Source: Hyphomicrobiales bacterium
GTDB taxonomy: Bacteria > Pseudomonadota > Alphaproteobacteria > Rhizobiales > Beijerinckiaceae
NCBI GenBank assembly: GCA_027484605.1
Contig: JAIXSR010000139.1
Span: 1-64,000, forward strand
DNA length: 64,000 bases
Direction: 5' to 3'
This document shows, piece by piece, positions 16,634 through 27,138 of the stretch; position 1 is the stretch's first letter, and every line of letters begins with the position of its first letter. The notes under the pieces were generated by a model. It searched no databases. It had not been told where the DNA came from and worked only from the letters and a program-made list of their open reading frames with translations. The translations under genes were made by a program, and so were the position numbers.

Positions 16634-17050
16634 ATGGATATCGTGAAGGAACAGGGGCGCGAGACCCGACAGGGCGCGCCCCCTTTCTGTTTTGAAAGCC
16701 TCAGGAAGCGATCGGATTTCAAGGCGGCCTCGGCCGGCTTCCGCTTCTCGACGCCCGGATTCACGCTGCTGCGCAAGCCCGGCATTGCAGAAGACGGCAG
16801 GGTGCGGATCGGCCTCACCGTCACGCGGAAGATCGGCAATGCCGTGGTCAGGAACCGGATCCGCCGCCGGTTGCGGGCAGCGATCCAGGGTCTCGCCAGA
16901 AGCCATCAGGGTCCGGCGATGGATCTGGTCATCCTCGCCCGGTCCGGGCTCCTCACCCAGCCCTTTGGCAGCATCGAGGCCGATCTTGCCCGGGCCGTCG
17001 CCGCCCTCGGCATGCGCCCGGAAGCCGGCCCGGGCCGAAAACCGGCGTGA
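16634..17050 (+). CDS. rnpA: Ribonuclease P protein component
   Basis: A 138-residue protein from ATG 16634; earlier in-frame starts lie inside rpmH. The motif VRIGLTVTRKIGNAVVRNRIRRRLR is the RNA-binding RNR signature, and SLRKRSDFKAA is the usual N-terminal opening. The protein assists the catalytic RNA in maturing tRNA 5' ends. It lies 43 bp after rpmH. The C-terminus is slightly longer than usual (MRPEAGPGRKPA). Confidence 0.95.
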   Translation: MDIVKEQGRETRQGAPPFCFESLRKRSDFKAASAGFRFSTPGFTLLRKPGIAEDGRVRIGLTVTRKIGNAVVRNRIRRRLRAAIQGLARSHQGPAMDLVILARSGLLTQPFGSIEADLARAVAALGMRPEAGPGRKPA

Positions 17051-17165
17051 TTCTTGACCTTGCTGCAAGGCAGCGCTTGGCAACCAGCCCCCCTTCGGCA
17101 TAGAAGGCGGCAGCGAATTCATGAGGGTGCCCGGGAGGGCGCCCGCAAGCAGGCAAGGCAGGGCG

Positions 17166-18944
17166 ATGCAGTCCGAAGACAACAGGAACCTCCTACTGGC
17201 GATTGTGCTGTCGGTCGGGGTGATGGTCGGGTGGAACTATTTCTACGGGGCCCCCAAGATCGATCAGCAGCGCCAGGCCGCCCAGCAGACGCAGGCGGCC
17301 CAGACCCCGGCTGCCCAGGCACCGGGTTCCACGGTCCTGCCGTCGGGTACGCCAGCCGCCACGCCGGCAGCTCCGGCGGCCGGTGCATCGGTTTCCGCGC
17401 TGGTGACGCGGGAAGCCGCGCTGGCGAAGTCGCCGCGCGTGCGGATCGAGACGCCGTCGCTGACCGGCTCTGTCGCCCTTGTCGGCGCGCGCATCGATGA
17501 CCTCAGCCTCGTACGCTATCGCGAGACGGTCGACCCGAAGAGCCCCAACATCGTCCTCTATGTGCCGGATGGCGCGAAGGATGCCTATTTCGCCGATTTC
17601 GGCTGGCTCGGCGGGCAGAACCTTCCGGACCAGAACACGGCCTGGCAGGCTTCCGGCAATGTGCTGAAACCCGGCACGCCGCTCACGCTCACGCATGATA
17701 ACGGCCAGGGCCTCGTCTTCACCCGGCGCATCGAGGTGGATGACAAATACCTCTTCACCGTTACCGACAGCGTCCGGAACAATGGCGCTGCCGCCGTCGC
17801 GCTGCAGAATTACGGCCGCGTCACCCGCAAGGGCACCCCGACGGTGCTCGGCTTCTACATCCTGCATGAGGGCCTGATCGGCTATGTCGCCGACAAGCTG
17901 CAGGAAGTCTCGTTCGACTCGATCCGCAAGGACAAGTCCAAGACCTTCGCCCGCAGCGAGGGCGGCTGGCTGGGCCTGACCGAGAAATACTGGGCCTCGG
18001 CCCTCATCCCGGACCAGAAAAAGCCGTTCTCCGCCGCGTTCGGCGCCAATGGCACCGATCCGGTTTATGAATCCGCCGCCATCACCGAGGTGCAGCAGGT
18101 GGCGCCGGGCGCAAGCATCGAAAGCACGATCCGGCTTTTCGCCGGCGCCAAGGAAGTCAATGCCATCAACGGCTATGGCGAGGCGTTCGGGGTCAAGAAT
18201 TTCGACCTGATGATTGACTGGGGCTGGTTCTACTTCATCACCAAGCCGATGTTCTGGGTGATGGACAAGGTGTTCCACCTGATCGGAAACTTCGGCGTGA
18301 CGATCCTGATCGTCACCGTCCTGATCAAGCTGCTCTTCTTCCCGCTGGCGAACAAATCCTACGAATCCATGGCCAAGATGAAGGCCGTGCAGCCGGAAAT
18401 GCTCGCCATCCGGGATCGCTTCGCCGATGACAAGATGAAGCAGCAGCAGGCCATGATGGAGCTGTACAAGAAGGAAAAGATCAATCCGATGGCCGGCTGT
18501 CTGCCGGTCCTCATCCAGATCCCGGTCTTCTTCGCGCTCTACAAGGTGCTCTTCGTCACCATCGAGATGCGGCACGCCCCGTTCTTCGGCTGGATCAAGG
18601 ATCTCTCGGCGCAGGATCCGACGAACCTGTTCAACCTGTTCGGCCTGCTGCCCTTCACGCCGCCGTCGCTGTTCCATCTCGGCGTCTGGCCGATCATCAT
18701 GGGCATCACGATGTGGGTCCAGATGAAGATGAACCCGGAACCGACGGATCCGATCCAGAAGACCATGTTCGCCTGGATGCCGGTGATCTTTACCTTCATG
18801 CTGGGCTCGTTCCCGGCCGGCCTTGTGATCTACTGGGCCTGGAACAACATCCTCTCGGTCGCCCAGCAATATCTGATCATGAAAAAGATGGGCACCAAGA
18901 TCGAGCTCTGGTCCAATCTCAAGGGCACGTTCCGGCGGGGGTGA
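17166..18944 (+). CDS. yidC: Membrane protein insertase YidC
   Basis: A 592-residue insertase from ATG 17166 (AGGCAGGG upstream). The first helix is at about residues 8-24. A Gln/Ala/Pro-rich linker leads to the large periplasmic beta-domain. The conserved C-terminal core holds five helices, including [14 protein letters not shown], the cytoplasmic loop [12 protein letters not shown], and [19 protein letters not shown]. It inserts and folds inner-membrane proteins with or without SecYEG. The 115 bp between rnpA and yidC is too short for the small yidD gene that often sits there. Confidence 0.97.
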   Translation: MQSEDNRNLLLAIVLSVGVMVGWNYFYGAPKIDQQRQAAQQTQAAQTPAAQAPGSTVLPSGTPAATPAAPAAGASVSALVTREAALAKSPRVRIETPSLTGSVALVGARIDDLSLVRYRETVDPKSPNIVLYVPDGAKDAYFADFGWLGGQNLPDQNTAWQASGNVLKPGTPLTLTHDNGQGLVFTRRIEVDDKYLFTVTDSVRNNGAAAVALQNYGRVTRKGTPTVLGFYILHEGLIGYVADKLQEVSFDSIRKDKSKTFARSEGGWLGLTEKYWASALIPDQKKPFSAAFGANGTDPVYESAAITEVQQVAPGASIESTIRLFAGAKEVNAINGYGEAFGVKNFDLMIDWGWFYFITKPMFWVMDKVFHLIGNFGVTILIVTVLIKLLFFPLANKSYESMAKMKAVQPEMLAIRDRFADDKMKQQQAMMELYKKEKINPMAGCLPVLIQIPVFFALYKVLFVTIEMRHAPFFGWIKDLSAQDPTNLFNLFGLLPFTPPSLFHLGVWPIIMGITMWVQMKMNPEPTDPIQKTMFAWMPVIFTFMLGSFPAGLVIYWAWNNILSVAQQYLIMKKMGTKIELWSNLKGTFRRG

Positions 18945-18968
18945 CCCCGCCGGCTCCGGGAGGCCGGC

Positions 18969-19616
18969 ATGCGCATTCCCGACCCGCTCGAACGCCATCC
19001 GATCCAGGGGTGGCACGGCACGGCCTATCTCAGGGCTGTTGTCAACGACCCGAGGATAGAGGTCGGCGATTTCAGCTACTATGACGACTCGCGGGGGCCC
19101 GAGCATTTCGCCGCCCGCTGCGTGCGGTACCATTTCGACTTCGTCGGCGATCGGCTGATCATCGGCAGGTTTGTCGCCATCGCGCAGGGAGCGCAGTTCA
19201 TCATGAATGGCGCCAACCATCCGATGGGAGGCTTCTCCACCTTCCCCTTCGGCACCATGGGCTTCGTCCCCGGCGAACCCCATGGCGAGGAAGGCGATCC
19301 CCCTCGGGGTGACACGATCATCGGCAACGATGTCTGGATCGGGCGCGAGGCCGTGATCATGCCCGGGATCCGGATCGGCGATGGCGCCATTATCGGCGCG
19401 CATGCGGTCGTCGCCCGGGATGTCGCGCCCTATGCGATCGTTGTCGGCAATCCGGCACGGGAAACACGGCGGCGCTTCGACAGCGCGACCATCGAGGCCC
19501 TGCTGGAAATCCGCTGGTGGGATTGGCCGGTGGAGCAGATCATGCGGCATGTGGCGGCCATCCGGGGAACGGATCTCGCAACCCTCCGCAAGGCGGCGAG
19601 GGAGATCGGAGGATGA
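18969..19616 (+). CDS. Hexapeptide-repeat acetyltransferase, xenobiotic (Vat/CatB) type
   Basis: A 215-residue left-handed beta-helix acetyltransferase. Hexapeptide turns are visible in [38 protein letters not shown] and [23 protein letters not shown] carries the catalytic His of the streptogramin and chloramphenicol acetyltransferase (XAT) group, and [11 protein letters not shown] is the conserved exit loop. Many chromosomal members have unknown substrates, so antibiotic resistance should not be assumed. It begins 24 bp after yidC, and its stop overlaps the engB start (ATGA), so it is translated in the same operon as an essential GTPase. Confidence 0.85.
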   Translation: MRIPDPLERHPIQGWHGTAYLRAVVNDPRIEVGDFSYYDDSRGPEHFAARCVRYHFDFVGDRLIIGRFVAIAQGAQFIMNGANHPMGGFSTFPFGTMGFVPGEPHGEEGDPPRGDTIIGNDVWIGREAVIMPGIRIGDGAIIGAHAVVARDVAPYAIVVGNPARETRRRFDSATIEALLEIRWWDWPVEQIMRHVAAIRGTDLATLRKAAREIGG

Positions 19617-20287
19617 GCATGGACCAGGTGGACGAACCCGATTTCGCCGAAGCGGGCCGCCGTCTCTTCGCGCGCGAATGCGAATTCTATTGGGCGGCTG
19701 CCAAGAAGGATGGCCTTCCGCCACCGCGCGGGATCGAGATCGCCTTTGCCGGCCGTTCGAATGTCGGCAAGTCCTCGCTGATCAATGCGTTGACGGGCCG
19801 CAATGGCTTGGCGCGCACCTCGAACACGCCCGGTCGGACGCAGGAACTCAATTTCTTCGATATTGCCGGCGCCTTTTCGATCGTTGACATGCCGGGCTAC
19901 GGTTATGCTGCTGTGGGCAAGGAAAAGGTCTCGGCCTGGACGGGGCTGATCCATCACTATCTCCGCGGCCGCGTCGAGCTCGCCCGCGTCCTGCTGCTGA
20001 TCGATGCCCGGCATGGCCTCAAGGATACGGATGACCCTGTGCTCGAGACGCTGAGCAAGGCGGCGGTCTCCTTCCAGCTCATCCTCACCAAGGCCGATGC
20101 CCTGTCCGAACGGGAGGCCGCGCAGCGCGTCGGCGCCATCCGCGAGATCCTGCGCAAGAAGGCAGCGGCTCATCCCGAGATCATCCTCACCTCCAGCAAG
20201 ACCGGCATGGGCATCGAGACCCTGCGGGCCAGCCTTGCGCGGCTACTGCATGACCGGCACCAGCTTCCCGGCTGGACGCTCGAATGA
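19613..20287 (+). CDS. engB: Ribosome-biogenesis GTP-binding protein EngB (YihA/YsxC)
   Basis: A GTPase of 224 residues. The G1 motif is GRSNVGKSS, the G2 region has [10 protein letters not shown]3 is DMPGYGY, and G4 is LTKAD. It takes part in 50S subunit assembly and is usually essential. The start at 19613 overlaps the preceding stop by four bases and has GGAGG just upstream. The first 35 residues, before FAGRSNVG, are of normal length for the family. Confidence 0.96.
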   Translation: MSMDQVDEPDFAEAGRRLFARECEFYWAAAKKDGLPPPRGIEIAFAGRSNVGKSSLINALTGRNGLARTSNTPGRTQELNFFDIAGAFSIVDMPGYGYAAVGKEKVSAWTGLIHHYLRGRVELARVLLLIDARHGLKDTDDPVLETLSKAAVSFQLILTKADALSEREAAQRVGAIREILRKKAAAHPEIILTSSKTGMGIETLRASLARLLHDRHQLPGWTLE

Positions 20288-20646
20288 CGATGCGGATCCC
20301 GCTGGTTCTCGCCGGGCTGTGCGGTGCTCTGGGCGTCGCGCTTTCGGCCATGGGCGCGCATATTCCGGGCGGCGCCTCGCTGGGCACGGCTGGCCTGTTC
20401 CTCCTGCTGCACGGCGCTGCCTTCCTCGCGCTGGCGGCACTGGCGGGGCGGGACGGGATGGCGAGGCCGTTTGTTGCGGCGATCCTGATCGGCTGGACGC
20501 TGGGCCTCGGCCTGTTCTGCGGCGATCTCGCGGCGCGCGTCTTCCTCGGTTTCCGCCTCTTTCCGGGCGCAGCCCCGACCGGCGGCGTGCTGCTCATCCT
20601 GACCTGGCTCGGGCTTGCCCTGGCCGGGTTGCGGACACACCGATGA
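20284..20646 (+). CDS. DUF423-family small membrane protein
   Basis: A 120-residue protein with four hydrophobic segments. The opening LCGALGVALSAMGAH matches the GxxGVALGAFGAH signature of DUF423 (YgdD/YwdK). Function is unknown for the family. The ATG at 20284 overlaps the engB stop; a second ATG at 20290 is possible. Confidence 0.8.
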   Translation: MTMRIPLVLAGLCGALGVALSAMGAHIPGGASLGTAGLFLLLHGAAFLALAALAGRDGMARPFVAAILIGWTLGLGLFCGDLAARVFLGFRLFPGAAPTGGVLLILTWLGLALAGLRTHR

Positions 20647-20728
20647 AATATTGTCTGCGGGCGGTTGAGCCGGCCCGCGGCATTGCCTAAAGAAGGCGCC
20701 GTTCCTGCTGCGCGGAGACCCGAACGTC

Positions 20729-21625
20729 ATGTCCGACAAGATCCTGCCCGATGTCCATGTCCGCGCCGAGGTGATCAGCCAGGCCCTGCCGTTCATGCAG
20801 CGCTATGATCAGGAAGTCGTGGTCATCAAATATGGCGGGCATGCCATGGGCGACCGTGCCGCGGCGGAGGATTTCGCCGAGGATGTCGTGCTGCTTGAAT
20901 TGCAGGGCGTGAAGCCGATCGTGGTTCATGGCGGCGGCCCGCAGATCGGCAAGATGCTCGACAAGCTCGGCATCAAGAGCGAGTTCCAGGGCGGCCTCCG
21001 CGTGACTGACCGCGCCACGGTCGAGGTGGTGGAAATGGTGCTGGCCGGCTCCATCAACAAGCAGATCGTCGGCTGGATCGCCGCCGAAGGCGGCAAGGCG
21101 ATCGGCCTCTGCGGCAAGGACGGCAAGATGGTCACGGCCCGCAAGCTGACCCGCACGGTCCGCGACCCGGATTCCCTGATCGAGCGAGAACTCGATCTCG
21201 GCTTCGTCGGCGACCCCTACAAGGTGGATCGTTCGGTGCTGGATGCGGTCCTGAAGGCTGAATTGATCCCGGTTCTCGCACCGGTGGCGATCGGCGAGGA
21301 TGCCGAGACCTACAATGTCAACGCCGATACCTTTGCCGGCGCGATTGCCGGCGCCATGCGGGCGAAGCGCCTGCTGCTCCTCACGGATGTTCCCGGCGTT
21401 CTGGACAAGGACAAGAAGCTCATCCCGCAGCTCACCGTCGATGAATGCCGCCGCCTGATCGCGGACGGTACCGTCACCGGCGGCATGATCCCGAAGATCG
21501 AGACCTGCATCTATGCGATCGAGCAGGGGGTCGAGGGCGTTGTCATCCTCGATGGCAAGGTGCCGCATGCCGTCCTGCTCGAATTGCTGACCGAGCATGG
21601 CGCCGGCACGCTGATCACGGGTTGA
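20729..21625 (+). CDS. argB: Acetylglutamate kinase
   Basis: A 298-residue amino-acid kinase phosphorylating N-acetylglutamate, the second step of arginine synthesis. IKYGGHAM and [12 protein letters not shown] bind ATP and substrate; [14 protein letters not shown] and [11 protein letters not shown] are further family marks. The N-terminal stretch before VVIKYGG is about 27 residues, a feature of arginine-inhibitable enzymes that carry an N-terminal helix. The position after engB is conserved in Rhizobiales. Its 3' end overlaps truA by 11 bp on the opposite strand. Confidence 0.96.
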   Translation: MSDKILPDVHVRAEVISQALPFMQRYDQEVVVIKYGGHAMGDRAAAEDFAEDVVLLELQGVKPIVVHGGGPQIGKMLDKLGIKSEFQGGLRVTDRATVEVVEMVLAGSINKQIVGWIAAEGGKAIGLCGKDGKMVTARKLTRTVRDPDSLIERELDLGFVGDPYKVDRSVLDAVLKAELIPVLAPVAIGEDAETYNVNADTFAGAIAGAMRAKRLLLLTDVPGVLDKDKKLIPQLTVDECRRLIADGTVTGGMIPKIETCIYAIEQGVEGVVILDGKVPHAVLLELLTEHGAGTLITG

Positions 21626-22379
21626 AGGCCTCGGCGGGATAATCCACTGCCAGGAAATACAGCCCGTCCGGCGGGGCAACCGGGCCGCATCGGGCCCGGT
21701 CCTGCGCATCGAGCGCTTCGCGCATGGCCGTGGCCGGCCATGCGCCATGTCCGACCCGCGCCAGCGAACCGACCATCGAGCGCACCTGATGGTGCAGGAA
21801 CGAGCGGGCGCTGGCCACGACATGGATTTCCTCGCCCTGCGTGATCACGTCGAGCCGCTCGAGCGTCCGGATCGGGCTGTTCGCCTGGCAGGACGAGGCC
21901 CGGAATGTCGTGAAATCATGCTTGCCGAGGATGCCCTGCGCCGCCTCGTGCATCGCCGCCGCATCGAGCGGCCGCGCCACATGCCAGACACGCTGGCGGC
22001 CGAGCGCCGATGGCGCGCGGCGATTGAGGATCCGGTAGCGGTAATGCCGCCGGATCGCGCTCAGCCGGGCATCGAAAGTCTCCGGCACTTCCGCCGCGTC
22101 GAGGATGGCGATGCTCTCGCCATTCTGGGTCAGATGGGCATTGAGCGCATCGCGCAGCGTATCCGGGCGCCAGCTCTTGGTGAGCGCGACATGGGCCACC
22201 TGTCCCAGGGCATGCACGCCGGCATCGGTGCGGCCGGCGCAGATGATGCGGACCGGCGGTTCCCCGAGCCGCGCGATCATGCGCTCGATCGCATCCTGGA
22301 CGGTGCGGCCGCCGGCCTGGCTCTGCCAGCCGTGATAGGGCGCGCCGAAATACTCGATCAGCAGGCGGTAGCGCGGCAT
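21615..22379 (-). CDS. truA: tRNA pseudouridine(38-40) synthase
   Basis: A 254-residue pseudouridine synthase. The catalytic Asp lies in [28 protein letters not shown] and [11 protein letters not shown]-like ([11 protein letters not shown]) segments are typical. It modifies the anticodon arm of tRNAs. Its ATG is one base after the fmt stop, in the order def-fmt-truA. Confidence 0.96.
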   Translation of the reverse strand: MPRYRLLIEYFGAPYHGWQSQAGGRTVQDAIERMIARLGEPPVRIICAGRTDAGVHALGQVAHVALTKSWRPDTLRDALNAHLTQNGESIAILDAAEVPETFDARLSAIRRHYRYRILNRRAPSALGRQRVWHVARPLDAAAMHEAAQGILGKHDFTTFRASSCQANSPIRTLERLDVITQGEEIHVVASARSFLHHQVRSMVGSLARVGHGAWPATAMREALDAQDRARCGPVAPPDGLYFLAVDYPAEAFNP

Positions 22380-22380
22380 G

Positions 22381-23331
22381 TCACGCGGCCGGACCGGCCA
22401 GGGCGCGAACGCCTGGTCCGATGGCAGCGCCCCGCAGGAATTCGGTGGCGCTCATCATGCCCTTGCCGGCGGGCTGGACCTCGAGCAGTTGCACCGCGCC
22501 TTCGCCGCAGGCGAGGGTCAGCGCGTGATCGAGAACGGTGCCCGGCGGGCCATGGCCCTCGACCTTTCGCGCCCGCCCCACCTTGATCCGCTTCGGCCCG
22601 GCGCCCCAATCGAGTTCGAGATAGGCACCCGGGAAAGGGAAGAGCCCGCGGATCTGGTCATGCACCGCCTGGCTGTCCGCCGTGAAATCGATCCGGCATT
22701 CGGTCTTGCTGATCTTGTGAGCATAGGTCACGCCGGCTTCGGCCTGCGGCTGGAAACCCAGCGAGCCGCGTTCCAGCGCGGCCAGCGCGCGGGCCATCAG
22801 GTCGGCGCCGATCACCCGCATCCGGTCATGCAACTGGCCGGTGGTCATGTCAGGGCCGATGGCGATGCGCTCGGCCATGGCGACGGGCCCGGTATCCAGC
22901 CCCTCATCCATCTTCATGACCATCACGCCGGTCTCGCGATCGCCGGCCATGATCGCCCGGTGGATCGGTGCCGCCCCGCGCCAGCGTGGCAGCAGCGAGC
23001 CATGCAGGTTGAGGCAGCCGAGTGCAGGGGCGTCGAGGATGGGCCCGGGAAGCAGAAGGCCATAGGCCACCACCACCGCGACATCCGCGGCATGGCCCGC
23101 GAAGACGGCCTGCGCATCCGGGTTCCGCAGCGACTTTGGCGTCAGGACGGGAATGCCGAACCCGCTGGCGCAGCGATGGACCGGGCTTTCGACAAGGTCG
23201 AGACCGCGCCTGCCCCCCGGCGCCGGTGCGCGGGTATAGACGGCGACAACCTCGTGGCCCTGCCCGATGATCTCCGTCAGGGTGGGCACCGCGAAATCCG
23301 GGGTGCCCATGAAGACCACGCGGAGGCTCAC
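22381..23331 (-). CDS. fmt: Methionyl-tRNA formyltransferase
   Basis: A 316-residue enzyme that formylates initiator Met-t[19 protein letters not shown] is the N-terminal Rossmann opening. [19 protein letters not shown] contains the formyl-folate site (SLLP), and [15 protein letters not shown] is the next conserved block. The C-terminal domain follows from about residue 205. It overlaps def by four bases, so the two are translationally coupled. Confidence 0.97.
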   Translation of the reverse strand: MSLRVVFMGTPDFAVPTLTEIIGQGHEVVAVYTRAPAPGGRRGLDLVESPVHRCASGFGIPVLTPKSLRNPDAQAVFAGHAADVAVVVAYGLLLPGPILDAPALGCLNLHGSLLPRWRGAAPIHRAIMAGDRETGVMVMKMDEGLDTGPVAMAERIAIGPDMTTGQLHDRMRVIGADLMARALAALERGSLGFQPQAEAGVTYAHKISKTECRIDFTADSQAVHDQIRGLFPFPGAYLELDWGAGPKRIKVGRARKVEGHGPPGTVLDHALTLACGEGAVQLLEVQPAGKGMMSATEFLRGAAIGPGVRALAGPAA

Positions 23332-23849
23332 GCTTCCGGCTCCTTCAGCTTGGCCTGCTTGGCGAATTTCTTGAGCACACGGTCCCGCTTCAGCTTCGAG
23401 AGATAGTCGATGAAGAGGACGCCGTTGAGATGGTCCACCTCGTGCTGGATGCAGGTGGCAAGGATCCCGTCGGCCTCCAGGATTTTCGACTTCAGGTCGA
23501 CATCCTGATACTGCACGCGGATCCTGTCCGGGCGTTCCACCGTCTCGTAATAGTCGGGGATCGAGAGGCAGCCTTCTTCCATCTCGCGCCGTTCCTCCGA
23601 CGACCAGACGATTTCCGGGTTGATCAGCACCAGCGGCTGCGCGGCTTCTTCCTTCCGGGCGAGATCGATCGTGACGATACGACGCGGCACGCCGATCTGG
23701 ATCGCAGCGAGGCCGATGCCCGGCGCGTCATACATCGTCGCGAACATGTCATCGACGAGCATGCGGAGTTCGCGGTCGGCGCCGGCGACAGGGTTCGAGA
23801 TCAGGCGCAATTGCGCATCGGGAACAATGACAAGGGGTCTGACGGCCAT
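23328..23849 (-). CDS. def: Peptide deformylase
   Basis: A 173-residue metalloenzyme removing the N-formyl group from nascent proteins. All three motifs are present: [10 protein letters not shown] (motif I, GxGLAAxQ), EGCLSIPD (motif II with the metal Cys) and QHEVDHLNG (motif III, HExxH). The first gene of the def-fmt-truA operon. Confidence 0.97.
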   Translation of the reverse strand: MAVRPLVIVPDAQLRLISNPVAGADRELRMLVDDMFATMYDAPGIGLAAIQIGVPRRIVTIDLARKEEAAQPLVLINPEIVWSSEERREMEEGCLSIPDYYETVERPDRIRVQYQDVDLKSKILEADGILATCIQHEVDHLNGVLFIDYLSKLKRDRVLKKFAKQAKLKEPEA

Positions 23850-23943
23850 GGATAACTCTCTTTGCCGTTCACATAGGCATTGACGGAAGCCCGGTCAACA
23901 TGTTCATTTTTTGTTCCTGCCGCACGATTCCCGAGGGCCATTC

Positions 23944-25128
23944 GTGGACGCCACGCTCTTCCATCTGGGCAGCCAGGCTGTAACGATCCTCCACGCCCTG
24001 GCGGGCGCGGTGGGGGTCGTGGTCTGCCTGCTGCTGGTCCAGGTCATCGGGGGAATGCGCCACCGGCGCGAACGGTTGATGGCTGCGGCGCGGGAAGAAG
24101 AGCGGCAGCGGGAACTGGACGACAAGGTCGAGTCGATCAACCGGCTGCAATCCGAAATGACCGGGCGCATGCAGACCCTTGCCGAGATTCTTGGCACAAG
24201 GCAGGCGGATCTCGCCCGGCTGGTCAGCGAGCGGATGGATTCCGTGCGGCACAGCATGACCTCGAGCCTGACCGAAACCGCCCAGCGCAGCCAGGAATCG
24301 CTCGCGCGCCTGCAGGAAAGGCTGGCGGTCATCGATGCCGCGCAGGCCGATCTCAAGGGCTTGACCAGCGAGGTCCTGAGCCTGAAGGACGTGCTGCAGA
24401 ACAAGCAGGCGCGCGGCGCCTATGGACAGGGCCGGATGGAGGCCATTGTCCGGGATGCGCTGCCGGCTTCCGCCTATGCCTTCCAGCCGACCCTGTCGAA
24501 CCGCTCGCGGCCGGATTGCACCATTCTGCTGCCTGGGGATGACCGGCCGCTGGTCATCGATGCCAAGTTTCCGCTGGAGGCCTTCGTGCTGCTGCGCGAG
24601 GCGCGCACGGACGAGCAGCGCGCCGCCGCCGAGAAGCAGGTCCGGACCGATCTCGGCACCCATTTGCGGGATATCGCGGGAAAATACCTGATCCCGGGCG
24701 AGACGCAGGACATCGCGATGCTTTTCGTGCCGTCCGAGGCCATCTATGCCGATCTTGGCGAGCATTTCGACGATATCATCCAGAAGGGCCATCGCGCCCG
24801 GATCCTTATTGTCTCGCCCTCGCTGCTGATGATGGCGATCCAGGTCGCGCAATCGATCGTGCGCGATGCCGCCGTGCGCGAGCAGGCGCGCGTCATCCAG
24901 TCGGAACTGGGCAAGCTGCTCGAGGATGTCCGCCGCCTTACCGAGCGTGCCGGCAAGCTGGAACAGCATTTCCGTCAGGCGCAGGAGGATGTGCAGGGCA
25001 TCCTCGTCTCCTCCGAGAAGGTCAACCGCCGCGGTCAGCGCATCGAAAGCCTCGAATTCGAGCAGCCGAACCTCCCGGCATCCCCGCGCGAGGAGGGTGG
25101 CGAGCCGCGCCTCCGCAACGTGATCTGA
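23944..25128 (+). CDS. rmuC: DNA recombination protein RmuC
   Basis: A 394-residue protein with an N-terminal membrane helix (about residues 15-35), a long coiled coil to about residue 150, and the RmuC nuclease-like domain with YGQGRMEAIVRDALP, RPDCTILLPG, LVIDAKFPLEAF and VAQSIVRDAAV. RmuC limits recombination at inverted repeats. I choose the GTG at 23944 because GAGGG precedes it; the TTG at 23911 has no ribosome site. Confidence 0.92.
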   Translation: MDATLFHLGSQAVTILHALAGAVGVVVCLLLVQVIGGMRHRRERLMAAAREEERQRELDDKVESINRLQSEMTGRMQTLAEILGTRQADLARLVSERMDSVRHSMTSSLTETAQRSQESLARLQERLAVIDAAQADLKGLTSEVLSLKDVLQNKQARGAYGQGRMEAIVRDALPASAYAFQPTLSNRSRPDCTILLPGDDRPLVIDAKFPLEAFVLLREARTDEQRAAAEKQVRTDLGTHLRDIAGKYLIPGETQDIAMLFVPSEAIYADLGEHFDDIIQKGHRARILIVSPSLLMMAIQVAQSIVRDAAVREQARVIQSELGKLLEDVRRLTERAGKLEQHFRQAQEDVQGILVSSEKVNRRGQRIESLEFEQPNLPASPREEGGEPRLRNVI

Positions 25129-25136
25129 CGTTGCGG
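25113..25136. terminator. Hairpin at the rmuC-dapE convergent junction
   Basis: CCGCAACG (25113-25120) and CGTTGCGG (25129-25136) form an 8-bp stem with an 8-base loop that holds the rmuC stop codon. No T-run follows on either strand, so termination efficiency is doubtful. Confidence 0.35.
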
Positions 25137-25147
25137 CCCACCGCCGG

Positions 25148-26314
25148 TCAGACGCCGAGGAACCGGTCGATCACCCGGCCATAGATCGCCTTTAGACAAT
25201 CGATATCGGCAATTGCCGCATTCTCGTTGACCTTGTGCATCGTCTTGCCGACGACGCCGAACTCGACCACCGGGCAATAAGCCTGGATGAACCGCGCATC
25301 CGAGGTTCCGCCGGTCGTGGAAAGCACCGGGCGCCGCCCGGTTTCGGCCTCGACGGCCGCCGCCACGAGTTCGACGAAGGGGCCGGGCTCGGTCAGGAAG
25401 GCTTCCGCATTGGTCGGCAGCAAGGTCAGTTCGTAACGGGGCGCATCATTCACGCCGGCCAGCCGGCGGCGCAGTTCCGCGCCCAGCGTCTCGCTGGTCC
25501 AGAGATCATTGAAGCGGATGTTGAACTTGGCGCCGGCGCGGGCAGGAATGACATTCCGGGCGGGATTGCCGCAATCCAGCGCGGTGAATTCAAGATTCGA
25601 CGGCAGGAAATGCGGCGTCCCGGCATCCAGCGGCTCCTTGAGGGCCGCCATCAGCCGCATCAACCCGTCGATCGGGTTCCGGGCGAGATCCGGATAGGCG
25701 ACATGCCCCTGCACCCCGTCGACATGGAGATCGCCTGAAAGGGACCCGCGCCGGCCGATCTTGACCATGTCGCCCATGGTCCGTGGGTTGGTCGGCTCGC
25801 CCAGCACACAGGCGCTGAACACTTCCCCTCGGGCCTTTGCCCATTCCAGCAGCCGGACGGTTCCATCGACCGCATCGGCCTCCTCGTCACCGGTGATCAG
25901 GAAGGCGATCGAGCCTTGCTGCGGCGCCCCGTGCTGATCGAGATGGTCAAGCACGGCGGCCAGGGCAGCCGCCACGCCGGATTTCATGTCGCTCGCCCCG
26001 CGCCCCCAGACGGCGCCCTCGGCGATCTCGCCGGAAAAGGGCGGGCGCGACCAGCCCGAAACATCCCCCGGGGGAACGACGTCCGTATGGCCGGCAAAGA
26101 CCAGGCAGGGCGCGCCGGAACCGATCCGCGCATAGAGATTTTCGACAGCATAATGGCCCTCGGTCTGGAAGACCGGGCGGTGGATCTCGAACCCGTAGGG
26201 CTTCAGCCAGGCCTCGATCAGGCCGAGGGCACCCCCTTCTTCCGGGGTTACCGAAGCACAGCGAACGAGTTCGGCGGTCATGATGACCGCGCGGGACGGA
26301 GCGGAAACCGTCAT
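25148..26314 (-). CDS. dapE: Succinyl-diaminopimelate desuccinylase
   Basis: A 388-residue M20 zinc peptidase of lysine/diaminopimelate synthesis. Metal-site motifs are VFAGHTDVVPPGD, GRGASDMKSG, ITGDEEADA (catalytic Glu plus ligand), and the C-terminal GTSDARF and FGVVGKTMHKVNE. It begins three bases after the stop of the upstream Anbu peptidase gene, so it may be cotranscribed with that operon. A later in-frame ATG at 26281 is possible. Confidence 0.95.
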   Translation of the reverse strand: MTVSAPSRAVIMTAELVRCASVTPEEGGALGLIEAWLKPYGFEIHRPVFQTEGHYAVENLYARIGSGAPCLVFAGHTDVVPPGDVSGWSRPPFSGEIAEGAVWGRGASDMKSGVAAALAAVLDHLDQHGAPQQGSIAFLITGDEEADAVDGTVRLLEWAKARGEVFSACVLGEPTNPRTMGDMVKIGRRGSLSGDLHVDGVQGHVAYPDLARNPIDGLMRLMAALKEPLDAGTPHFLPSNLEFTALDCGNPARNVIPARAGAKFNIRFNDLWTSETLGAELRRRLAGVNDAPRYELTLLPTNAEAFLTEPGPFVELVAAAVEAETGRRPVLSTTGGTSDARFIQAYCPVVEFGVVGKTMHKVNENAAIADIDCLKAIYGRVIDRFLGV

Positions 26315-26317
26315 GGC

Positions 26318-27067
26318 TCAATGGCCCTTGTTCTTGCCATAGGGCGGCGCGGGAATGTCGTTATGGGCCTTGCGCAAGGCGGCGGACCAGCGCTCCCGCA
26401 GGTCATGGAAATAGGGCTCGCCGGCCTCGATCCGGTGTTCGACCTCCGGAACGATCGCATCCCGGCGCATCACCAGGATGTCGATCGGCAGGCCGACGCC
26501 GAGATTCGACCGCATGGTCGAATCCATCGAGATCAGGCCGAGCTTGAGCGCATCATAGAGATCGGAGGAAAAGGTGACCGCGCGGTCGAGGATCGGCTTG
26601 CCGTATTTGTGCTCGCCGATCTGGAGATAGGGCGTGTCCTGCGTTGCTTCGATGAAATTGCCGGCCTTGTAGAGCATGTAGAGCCGCAGGCTCCGCCCCT
26701 CGATCTGGCCGGCCAGCAGCATCGAGATATCGAGCGAGGCGCCGATATGCTCGATCGCGCTGCCATCGATCCGGTAGACATGCCGGATGACCTCGCCGAC
26801 AAACTGCGCGGCGCGGAACATCGAGGGCTGGTCGATCAGCCGTTCGATCCGGCCGTCCTCGCGTTCGAGCCCTTCGCGCAGGATCGAGATGACCGATTGC
26901 GTGAAGCCGAGATTGCCGGCCGTCGCCAGGGCAAAGAGCTTCTTGCCCGGATCCCGGAAGATGTGGAGCTTGCGGAAGGTGGCGATGTTGTCGAGCCCGG
27001 CATTGGTCCGGGTATCCGCCATCATTACCAGGCCTCCGGCAGTCAGAATGCCGACGCAATACGTCAT
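26318..27067 (-). CDS. anbu: Anbu (ancestral beta-subunit) proteasome-like peptidase
   Basis: A 249-residue Ntn-hydrolase from ATG 27067. After Met removal the N-terminus would be TYCVGIL, giving the catalytic Thr1. An Asp17-type residue lies in MMADTRTNAG and a Lys32/33-type residue in FRKLH, the expected proteasome triad. GNLGFTQSV and SMDSTMRSNLGVG are marks of the COG3484 (Anbu) group, distinct from HslV and the 20S beta-subunit. Purified Anbu proteins form open helical assemblies; a physiological substrate is not established. The three upstream genes (transglutaminase-like, alpha-E, ATP-grasp) are its standard operon partners. Confidence 0.88.
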   Translation of the reverse strand: MTYCVGILTAGGLVMMADTRTNAGLDNIATFRKLHIFRDPGKKLFALATAGNLGFTQSVISILREGLEREDGRIERLIDQPSMFRAAQFVGEVIRHVYRIDGSAIEHIGASLDISMLLAGQIEGRSLRLYMLYKAGNFIEATQDTPYLQIGEHKYGKPILDRAVTFSSDLYDALKLGLISMDSTMRSNLGVGLPIDILVMRRDAIVPEVEHRIEAGEPYFHDLRERWSAALRKAHNDIPAPPYGKNKGH

Positions 27068-27138
27068 GAAGAAGCTCCCCGGCCTGTTCGCGGCCCCGTC
27101 TCCGCCCATAATCGGGCGTCCGGCCCCTGTCTATTGAT

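Noticed and set aside
17193-19724. An 843-codon minus-strand frame
   Set aside because: Antisense to yidC, the acetyltransferase gene and the engB start; no domain or ribosome site.
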